54,360 nt of DNA, from assembly GCF_021245725.1 (NCBI RefSeq), contig NZ_JAJGSX010000045.1:1-54360 (forward strand). The letters run 5' to 3'. Under the pieces are notes generated by a model, which searched no databases, had not been told where the DNA came from, and saw nothing but the letters and a program-made list of their open reading frames with translations. Shown one piece after another: positions 48,644 through 54,360 of this stretch. The stretch's first letter is position 1, and each line of letters begins with the position of its first letter. A program made the position numbers and the translations under genes. This DNA comes from Pseudonocardia sp. TRM90224. Lineage in GTDB: Bacteria; Actinomycetota; Actinomycetes; Mycobacteriales; Pseudonocardiaceae.

Positions 48644-49783
48644 TCAGCCGTGGGCGGCGAACATTTCGAGCAACCCGCGCAGCGCGTCGTCGCCGAACAT
48701 CATCTCCAGGTTGCCGGCCGACTCCGCGGCGGAAACCGCACTGCGTGGGAACAGGGCGTCCTCGTAGGCGGTGAGCGCCGCCTCTGCGTTGCCCGGGTGC
48801 GCGACGATCGCGCGGCCGAGCTCGGCGCCGTCGAACATGGCGAGGTTCGCCCCCTCCCCGGCGAAGGGCGACATGACGTGCGCGGCGTCGCCGAGGAGCG
48901 TCACGCCGGGGGAGCGCGCCCAGCGGTGCCCGACCGGCAGCGCATGGATCTTGCGCGGGACCAGCGCACCATCGGCGTCGGCGATCAGCGCGCGCAGCCC
49001 GTCGCCCCAGCCGAAGAACTGGTCGAGCACCACCTTCTTCGCGGTGTCGGCATCGGTGAAGTCGATGCCGTCGAGCCAATGCTCTCCGACGGCGAGCGCG
49101 GTGTAGACGTGCAGGCTGCCGTCGGCCTCGCGGTGGACGAGGAAGCCCTTGTGGTCGCCGAGGCAGAAGAACGAGCCCGTCCCGATCAATGCGGCGGCGG
49201 CCGGGTGCCGGGTGTCGGCCTCAAGCAGATCGATCTCCACGAAGGAGACGCCGGTGTAGGCGGGGGCCGCGCTGGAGAGCAGTGGACGGATCCGCGACCA
49301 CGCCCCGTCCGCCCCGACCAGCAGGTCGGTGGTGATCGTCGACCCGTCTACGAACGTCACCTCGTGGCGGCCGTCGTCCAGTGCGCGGGCCCCGGTCGTC
49401 TGCCGGTCCCACCGGACAGTGCCAGCAGGCAAGGAGTCCAGCAGCAGGTCGCGGAGCCGGCCGCGGTCGACCTCGGGCCGGCCGCTCGTCCCCTGCTCGT
49501 CGGTGGCGAGCTGGATCGTGCCTTGCGGGTCGGCGATGCGCATGGCCTCGCCGCCGGGGGTGATGAGCAGGCGGAACCCGTCGTGCAGCTGCGCGGCGCG
49601 CAGCGCCTCCTGCCCGGTCTCCTCGTGGATGTCGAGCTGGCCGCCCTGCGTGCGGACGGCGCGCGATGCCTCCCGTTCGAACACTGCCGCTTCGATGCCG
49701 TTGACGTGCAGGACCCTGGCCAGCGTGAGGCCGCCGAGGCCGGCGCCGATGATCGTTATCGGGTGGTGGTGGGTCGTGGTCAT
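48644..49783 (-). CDS. TetX-like FAD monooxygenase
   Basis: 379 aa, ATGA overlap with the upstream tetR stop. FAD-binding ITIIGAGLGGLTLARVLHVNGI, LLVGADGAWSRIRPLL, and the GD-motif segment VTLLGDAAHVMSPFAGEGANLAMFDGAELGRAI. The combination G-DAAH-M-PFAGEGAN, size and domain order place it with the TetX/aurachin/zeaxanthin-like group A monooxygenases that include tetracycline destructases. Its direct coupling to a TetR repressor with tandem operators suggests an inducible detoxification enzyme. The substrate cannot be proved from sequence. Confidence 0.9.
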   Translation of the reverse strand: MTTTHHHPITIIGAGLGGLTLARVLHVNGIEAAVFEREASRAVRTQGGQLDIHEETGQEALRAAQLHDGFRLLITPGGEAMRIADPQGTIQLATDEQGTSGRPEVDRGRLRDLLLDSLPAGTVRWDRQTTGARALDDGRHEVTFVDGSTITTDLLVGADGAWSRIRPLLSSAAPAYTGVSFVEIDLLEADTRHPAAAALIGTGSFFCLGDHKGFLVHREADGSLHVYTALAVGEHWLDGIDFTDADTAKKVVLDQFFGWGDGLRALIADADGALVPRKIHALPVGHRWARSPGVTLLGDAAHVMSPFAGEGANLAMFDGAELGRAIVAHPGNAEAALTAYEDALFPRSAVSAAESAGNLEMMFGDDALRGLLEMFAAHG

Positions 49784-50472
49784 GATCGCTCCAGGTGCGG
49801 GTCGGGGGTGGGGACGTCGGTCATGCCGCTGAGCACCACCTGCAGGCACCAGCCGAGGCGTTGCTCCGGTGATCCGGCCAGCAGGCGCCCGGCCAGCGCG
49901 TTCGTGTGCGGGTGGGTCCGCGCGGGGGCCTCGTGGATGGCGCGGGCGAGCGCGTCCCACTCCTGCTCCGCGGCGCCGGACTGCTGACGCGTGGAGTGCT
50001 CGGCCGCGGTGGTCGTGGCGAACTGCAGTAGCAGGTCCACGCCCCATGCGGCCTGCGCCGGTGGCACCCCGCCCTCGTCCAGCAGGGCGAGCAGCCGCTC
50101 CAGGAGACGCAGGTAGTGCTGCCCGTGGGGGCGTGCGCTGAGCGCGGCGCGGGCCAAGGCGGGGTGTGCGAAGAGCACGGTGATGAACGAGGTGAGCACG
50201 CCCGTCACCCGTCGGCGCCAGTCGCCACTGCTCGCGGCGGCGTCCAGGTCGACGGCGCCGAGCAGCTCGTCCAGCACCGCGGCGTGCAGCTCCGCGGTGT
50301 TCGCGACGTACACGTAGAGAGACGCGGCGCCGGTGTCGAGTTCCTGGGCCAGCCGGCGCATCGTCACCTTTTCGAGGCCTTCGTCGCGCATGACGGCAAC
50401 CGCCGCCGTAACGATGCCCTCGCGGCTCAGCGCGGGCTTGGCGGGACGCTCCCGTCGGCTCATCGGAGTCAT
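49780..50472 (-). CDS. TetR-family repressor of the TetX-like operon
   Basis: 230 aa from ATG 50472 (ATG 50463 possible). HTH: EKVTMRRLAQELDTGAASLYVYVANTAELHAAVL. The C-terminal half resembles the tetracycline-repressor-like class. It is coupled by a 4-bp overlap to the monooxygenase gene. Two tandem 14-bp palindromes stand 12-41 bp upstream of the start, next to a TATAGT that would place transcription start at or very near the ATG. The M20 peptidase gene diverges from the same region. Confidence 0.9.
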   Translation of the reverse strand: MTPMSRRERPAKPALSREGIVTAAVAVMRDEGLEKVTMRRLAQELDTGAASLYVYVANTAELHAAVLDELLGAVDLDAAASSGDWRRRVTGVLTSFITVLFAHPALARAALSARPHGQHYLRLLERLLALLDEGGVPPAQAAWGVDLLLQFATTTAAEHSTRQQSGAAEQEWDALARAIHEAPARTHPHTNALAGRLLAGSPEQRLGWCLQVVLSGMTDVPTPDPHLERS

Positions 50473-50484
50473 GGATCCACTATA

Positions 50485-50513
50485 ACGAACATGTTCGTAA
50501 CAAACATGTTCGT
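50485..50513. promoter_or_regulatory. Tandem TetR operators
   Basis: ACGAACATGTTCGT (50485-50498) is a perfect 14-bp palindrome; ACAAACATGTTCGT (50500-50513) is the same with one change. Centres are 15 bp apart. They lie just before the minus-strand TATAGT (50484-50479) of the tetR gene and about 13 bp before the -35 of the divergent M20 gene, so a repressor here could affect both. Confidence 0.8.
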
Positions 50514-50525
50514 CGCGTTGTTCCC

Positions 50526-50554
50526 TTGAAGTGACGCTGCGGCCCACATACGGT
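50526..50554 (+). promoter_or_regulatory. Promoter of the M20 peptidase gene (leaderless)
   Basis: TTGAAG (50526-50531), 17-nt spacer, TACGGT (50549-50554). The GTG at 50561 is 7 bp beyond the -10, so the transcript should start at or beside the start codon. Confidence 0.6.
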
Positions 50555-50560
50555 ACGAGC

Positions 50561-51775
50561 GTGGGTGACGACACCGGGCGCGTGCTGGACTGGGTGGAGC
50601 GGCGGGCCGACGAGATGGCGGCGCTGCTGGCGGAGCTGGTGGCGGTGGACACCGAGAACCCGCCGGGCCGTGGGCTGGGCGAGTGCGCCGAGGTCCTACG
50701 CGGTGCGATGGAGCGGCTCGGGTTCACCGCGGAGGTGCTCGACCTGCCGGTCGCCGACCACCTCGACGACCGGCCTCGCCTCGTGCGCGGCGAGATCGGG
50801 TCCGGCCCCGAGTTGATCTACCTGCACGGCCACTTCGACGTCGTCCCGGTGCAGGATCGCGCGCAGTTCACGGCACAGCGCCGGGACGGGCGGATCATCG
50901 GCCGCGGCACCGCCGACATGAAGGGCGGCATCGTCAGCATGCTCTACGGTGCCGCAGCGGCCGCCGACCTGGGGCTGCTCGGCGCCGGACGCGTTGTCGT
51001 CCACCTGGTCTGCGACGAGGAGACCGGCAGCGTCGCGGGCGGCGGCCACCTGCGCGCGGCCGAGCTCATCGACCCGTCGGCCCGCGCGATGGTGACCGGC
51101 GAACCGAGCGGCGGGAACGTCTGGGCCGCCGCACGCGGCGCGATCAGCCTGCGGGTCGACGTCCGCGGGCGCGAGGCGCACGTCGGCCAGGCCGACCGCG
51201 GCGTCAACGCGTTCAGCCACATGACGCACATCGCCCGCGCACTGGAGCCGTACGCGCAGGAGCTGGCGGCGCGGCACACGGCGTTTGCGATGGACCCCGC
51301 CGACGGGCCCGGCTCGATGGTCGTGATCGGCGGGCTCTCCGGTGGCGGCTCCAACTTCAACGTCGTGCCGGGGCACGCCTGGTTCACCGTGGACAGCCGC
51401 TTCAACCCGGAGGAGGACCTCGACAAGGAGCTGGCGCGGCTGCAGGGCCTGATCGAGGCGGCGGCGGTCGAGGTCGGCGCCGACGTGTCCGTCCGGGTCA
51501 CCCAGCTGCAGCCGGCGGCGAGCACCGACCCGACCGGCCCGGCCGCCACCGCGCTGACCTGCAGCATCGCCGCCGTGGACGGCGCGGCGCCGCGGTTCGA
51601 GATGTGCGCCGGGATCCTGGAGATCCGCTGGTACTCGCAGCTCGGCATCCCCGCCTTCGCGTACGGCGCGGGGCGGTTGGACGTCTCGCACGGCCCGGAC
51701 GAGTACGTCGACGAGGCCGCGCTGCGCCGGTGCGCGGCGGCCTACGCGCTCTTCGCGGGGGAGATGCTGGGGTGA
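50561..51775 (+). CDS. M20-family metallopeptidase (ArgE/DapE/ACY1 type)
   Basis: 404 aa from GTG 50561, chosen because a sigma-70-like promoter ends 6 bp before it; an upstream GTG at 50531 lies inside that promoter. Metal-site motifs: LHGHFDVVP (His and its partner Asp), GRGTADMKGG (bridging Asp), VCDEETGS (catalytic Glu-Glu), EPSGG and the terminal His in DVSHGPDEYVD. The family removes acyl or amino-acid groups with Zn2+. Divergent from the tetR-monooxygenase operon. Confidence 0.92.
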   Translation: MGDDTGRVLDWVERRADEMAALLAELVAVDTENPPGRGLGECAEVLRGAMERLGFTAEVLDLPVADHLDDRPRLVRGEIGSGPELIYLHGHFDVVPVQDRAQFTAQRRDGRIIGRGTADMKGGIVSMLYGAAAAADLGLLGAGRVVVHLVCDEETGSVAGGGHLRAAELIDPSARAMVTGEPSGGNVWAAARGAISLRVDVRGREAHVGQADRGVNAFSHMTHIARALEPYAQELAARHTAFAMDPADGPGSMVVIGGLSGGGSNFNVVPGHAWFTVDSRFNPEEDLDKELARLQGLIEAAAVEVGADVSVRVTQLQPAASTDPTGPAATALTCSIAAVDGAAPRFEMCAGILEIRWYSQLGIPAFAYGAGRLDVSHGPDEYVDEAALRRCAAAYALFAGEMLG

Positions 51776-51793
51776 CCGGGATGGCCTCGACGG

Positions 51794-52182
51794 TCAGGAG
51801 GCCAGGAACTGCAGGAGCTCGCGGTGGAAGATCGTGGGCTGCTCCAGGTTCACCATGTGCCCGGCGCCGGGGCGAGCGCGAAGTCGATCGACGTCCGGGC
51901 GCCGAGGGACAGCCCGACCAGCGACGCGCGTGTGATGCCGAGGCCGGTGAGCAGCTGCCGGAGGTCGTCGTAGTAGCTGAAGGTCGCGCTCGCGGTGGAC
52001 GACCGGCCGTGGTTGCGAGCATCGAAGCGGATCACCGTGTGGTCCCCTTCGAGCAGCGCGACCTCGGCGTCCCAGGTCCGTCCGTCCAGCCCGCCGCCGT
52101 GCAGCCGGACGACGGGATCTCCCGCCCCGCGGAGCTCGTAGCTCAGCTCGCCGCCGTCGATCGCGAGCGCCTCGGTTGCCAT
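51794..52182 (-). pseudogene. Internally deleted alpha/beta hydrolase
   Basis: The N-terminal 103 residues are an alpha/beta hydrolase ending just after the nucleophile elbow (VRLHGGGLDGRTWDAEVALL, RFDARNHGRSS, VGLSLGARTSIDFAL). That frame then stops. In another frame, directly adjoining, the characteristic C-terminus reads PGAGHMVNLEQPTIFHRELLQFLAS with the catalytic His. Compared with ~270-aa family members, about 120-140 central residues (cap domain, acid) have been removed together with a frame change at about 51872-51880. It cannot make a working enzyme. Convergent with the M20 gene. Confidence 0.8.
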
Positions 52183-52208
52183 GATCGGAACGCTATCGGG
52201 CCGCCGGT

Positions 52209-52790
52209 TCAGGACGGGGGGTAGCTCATCACCAGTACGGCCCGGCCGCCACCGGCTCCCGCGGCGTAGACGTGCGGCGTGCTGCCGTCGAATTCGACGC
52301 TGTCGCCGGCCGTCAGCTCGACGATGTCACCGACCGGCCCGCTGCGGACCCTGCCCGCCGCGCAGTAGACGACCTCGGTGGTGCCGGGAGGGTGCGCCTC
52401 GCCGTCGAACTGGGCGCCCTCGGGCAGGTCCAGTTCGAACACCTCGGTGCGGTGCGGGCGGGAGTCGGTGCGCAGCAGCCGCCCGTGCATCCCGGTGCCG
52501 GAACGCACGACCGGGCCCTCGCCGGCGCGCAGCACCCGCAGCGACGCCGGCTCGGTGCCGTCGAACAGCTGGCCGATGCTGAGGTTCAGCGCCCGACCGA
52601 GCCGCCACAGCGTCTCCAGCGACGGGTTCGCCTCGGCGTTCTCGATGCGGGAGAGGCTGGTCTTGGACAGCCCGGTCGCGCGGCTCAGCTCGCCGAGCGA
52701 GCGGCTGGTCGCCGCGCGGTGCCGGCGCACGACCGCCGCCAGCCGGCGCGCCTGCTCCTCGGCGGCTCCGGCCTCCGGCGTTCCGCTCAT
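52209..52790 (-). CDS. XRE-cupin transcriptional regulator
   Basis: 193 aa from ATG 52790. XRE HTH (LGELSRATGLSKTSLSRIENAEANPSLETLWRLGRALNLSIGQLFDG) followed by a cupin_2 barrel (PEGAQFDGEAHPPGTTEVVYCAAGRVRSG, IVELTAGDSVEFDGSTPHVYAAG). Such SinR/cupin proteins often control amino-acid or polyamine catabolism. It follows the Asp/Glu racemase gene by 35 bp on the same strand and probably regulates it. No metal-binding His pair is evident in the cupin apart from H in TPH. Confidence 0.9.
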   Translation of the reverse strand: MSGTPEAGAAEEQARRLAAVVRRHRAATSRSLGELSRATGLSKTSLSRIENAEANPSLETLWRLGRALNLSIGQLFDGTEPASLRVLRAGEGPVVRSGTGMHGRLLRTDSRPHRTEVFELDLPEGAQFDGEAHPPGTTEVVYCAAGRVRSGPVGDIVELTAGDSVEFDGSTPHVYAAGAGGGRAVLVMSYPPS

Positions 52791-52825
52791 GTCACGACCC
52801 GTCACGTGTACGGAACCTACTCGCG

Positions 52826-53554
52826 TCACGGTTGGGGGTGTCCGCCGCGCCATTCGGGGAGCGGTCGACGGTCGGCCGCGATCTCGAACGCGGAGGCGGC
52901 CAGCAGGCGCGTTGAGTCGAGTGTCGGCAGCGGGGCCGTTGCGGGGTCGACGAGCAGGGGGATCTCGGTGCAGACCAGCGCGACGGCGTCGCAGCCGCGG
53001 TCGCGGAGTGTGCCGATGATGGTGTGGAACGTCGAGCGCGACGTGTCGGTGAAGACGCCCTCGACCAGCTCGTCGAAGATGATCCGGTTGACGACGGCCC
53101 GGTCGTCGGCGTCGGGGACGGCGGCGTCGATGCCGTGCTTCGCGAGCGCGCGCGGGTAGAGGTCGCTGTCCATCGTGTACGCCGTCGCGAGCACCCCGAC
53201 CTTGCGGTATCCGGCGTGCGCCGCCTCCTGTGCGACGACCTCGGCGATATGCAGCCCCGGCAGGGCGAGCGGCTCGCCCGGCACCTCCAACGCGAGGTGG
53301 GCCGTGTTGTCCGGGCAGACGAAGAAGTCGGCCCCGGCCCGCGCGAGACGGGTGACGCTGGTCGCGAGAGTGTCGCGGATGCTCGCGTGGTCGCCCGCGT
53401 CCCACGCCGGCATGCTGCGCCCCATCGCGATGCAGTCGAGCGTGACGTCCGGGTGCTGGTGCGGTCCCGATTCGGCGAAGCCGAGCTGGCAGAACGTCCG
53501 AAGGCACAGCGACGCACCTTCGACGCTGTGGGCGAGGATCCCGAGGTGAGGCAT
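52826..53554 (-). CDS. Aspartate/glutamate racemase family protein
   Basis: 242 aa from ATG 53554. The cofactor-independent racemase fold carries the two catalytic cysteines Cys80 (FFVCPDNTAH) and Cys195 (VALVCTEIPLL), with GYRKVGVLATAYTMDSDLYPRAL in the second half. It is expected to racemise aspartate, glutamate or a related acid, in the cytoplasm. The downstream XRE-cupin gene is co-directional. The product may be broad-specificity (YgeA-like); the exact amino acid is unknown. Confidence 0.9.
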   Translation of the reverse strand: MPHLGILAHSVEGASLCLRTFCQLGFAESGPHQHPDVTLDCIAMGRSMPAWDAGDHASIRDTLATSVTRLARAGADFFVCPDNTAHLALEVPGEPLALPGLHIAEVVAQEAAHAGYRKVGVLATAYTMDSDLYPRALAKHGIDAAVPDADDRAVVNRIIFDELVEGVFTDTSRSTFHTIIGTLRDRGCDAVALVCTEIPLLVDPATAPLPTLDSTRLLAASAFEIAADRRPLPEWRGGHPQP

Positions 53555-53564
53555 GGTTCGAACC

Positions 53565-54335
53565 CTAGACGGCAAGCATGGTGCTTCGTCGAGGAATTTG
53601 GTCCGGATCGACCCATCTCGGCGGAATGAATTCCGGCCGCCCATCACCTATCCAGACGATCCATTCGGTGGCATGGATTTCCCGGTGATGCATTTTGCAC
53701 AGCATCACCAGATTGTTGATTTCGGTTGGTCCGCCGTTTTGCCATTCAACAATATGGTGGATGTCGCACCAACTCGCCGGGCGGCCACACCGTGCGCATC
53801 CGCGGTCACGGGCGGCGACGGCTCGTCGCATTCCGTCGGGGATCACGCGGTTTGCGCGGCCGATGTCGAGCGGTTGGCTGTCGCCGTTCATGACGATCGG
53901 GATGACACCGGCGTTGCAGGCGAGCAGCCGCAGATCCTTGGTGGCGATAGTGCCGCCGAAGTCGAGCACAGCAGTCCGGACCCGGTTCTCCAGCTCTGCG
54001 AGTGGGATGTGCACGTTGAGGTGCGGACGGTGCCCGCCGGCGCGGGGGACGTCGCCGTGGTCGAGGACGTAGCCACAAACATCAGCGAGTGCTTCGGCTT
54101 GCCGTTGCCCAGTGCTGCGCTGATCGTCGCTGGTGGCCGGCTTCGACTTCGCGTCGATCAACGTGGCGATGGTGGCGAACAGGACCGGGTTGTCGAACCG
54201 GCCCTTGATCGTCCCACCGGCCCGGTCGGGGTGGCGGGTGATGGCCAGCTCGTTGACCTCGGACTCGGGTCCGTCGTCGGGTTCGAGCCTGTCATTTTTC
54301 CCGTGTAAGCCACGGGTGGACTGATTGTTAACGTA
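53565..54335 (-). pseudogene. DUF222-HNH endonuclease, 5'-truncated
   Basis: About 256 codons. The C-terminal HNH domain is intact (CARCGRPASWCDIHHIVEWQNGGPTEINNLVMLCKMHHREIH), preceded by the DUF222 tail (NAGVIPIVMNGDSQPLDIGRANRVIPDGMRRAVAARD and TIKGRFDNPVLFATIATLIDA). Full proteins are usually ~400 aa or longer; here an in-frame TGA (54338-54336) lies upstream and no ATG or GTG follows it, only a TTG at 54161. The first ~150-200 residues therefore appear lost. The family corresponds to REP13E12-like repeats of mycobacteria, often present in many copies. Confidence 0.75.
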
Positions 54336-54360
54336 TCACAGGGGGAGTCGTCCGGGGAAG

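Noticed and set aside
1..54360. rRNA, tRNA, phage or complete insertion sequence
   Set aside because: No tRNA-like cloverleaf, rRNA-like sequence, integrase, transposase or capsid gene was recognised anywhere in the window.

Overview
The window is about 54 kb of very GC-rich DNA with dense, short-spaced genes, frequent GTG starts and many 4-bp ATGA/GTGA stop-start overlaps. Together with the gene families present (an SARP/BTAD regulator, an AfsR-like NB-ARC regulator, a LAL-type LuxR regulator, a cytochrome P450, a predicted F420-type luciferase-like oxidoreductase, a DUF222-HNH protein) this points to an actinobacterium, most likely a Pseudonocardiales-like soil organism. The genus is my inference. 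No rRNA, tRNA, CRISPR array, intact insertion sequence or replication origin was seen. The region reads as accessory catabolism and regulation: about 60 genes, of which roughly 20 are transcription factors, usually next to or divergent from one or two enzyme genes.

Layout. 0.3-5.5 kb: SARP-type regulator, P450, endonuclease/exonuclease/phosphatase-fold enzyme, two alpha/beta hydrolases and a TetR regulator with paired operators. 5.4-13.7 kb: the most coherent system. A large Cys-type sulfatase with two DUF202 membrane proteins lies divergent from a LysR regulator, which is followed by a choline/betaine-type ABC transporter (binding lipoprotein, CBS-domain ATPase, permease) and a formylglycine-generating enzyme that would activate the sulfatase. 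The same LysR-type inverted repeat lies in the divergent promoter region and in front of the transporter operon, so the two halves probably form one regulon for uptake and desulfation of a quaternary-amine sulfate ester (choline-O-sulfate-like). The ATPase gene carries a one-base frameshift as given. 13.7-22.6 kb: AraC regulator, NmrA-like oxidoreductase, TetR plus amidohydrolase, SnoaL-like protein plus FUSC exporter, an ArsR-like/small membrane/MDR operon and a DUF1097 protein. Two copies of a long palindromic repeat sit at the ends of genes here.

22.7-34.3 kb: a stand-alone LuxR HTH protein coupled to an unknown protein, a LAL regulator split by a frameshift, DUF805, an esterase, a DHA2-type MFS exporter, a TetR plus aromatic-hydroxylase pair, MarR, a sodium:solute symporter with a divergent DUF3311 gene, and a fragment of sigma-factor region 4. 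34.4-43.5 kb: a GNAT acetyltransferase with N-terminal QFNAG repeats coupled to an IF-1 paralogue, an AfsR-like regulator, an AhpD-fold protein, DUF1801, a second BTAD regulator, a dehalogenase-like hydrolase, HxlR and a SnoaL protein. 43.5-54.3 kb: membrane proteins, an acyltransferase-like membrane protein, an LLM oxidoreductase, a tetR-monooxygenase-arsC-xre operon divergent from an M20 peptidase, an internally deleted hydrolase, an XRE-cupin plus Asp/Glu racemase pair, and a 5'-truncated DUF222-HNH gene.

Five loci look broken or remnant: the ABC ATPase, the LAL regulator, the hydrolase near 52 kb, the sigma fragment at 32.3 kb and the HNH gene at the right edge. The first two are single-base losses in GC-rich runs and could be sequencing errors.
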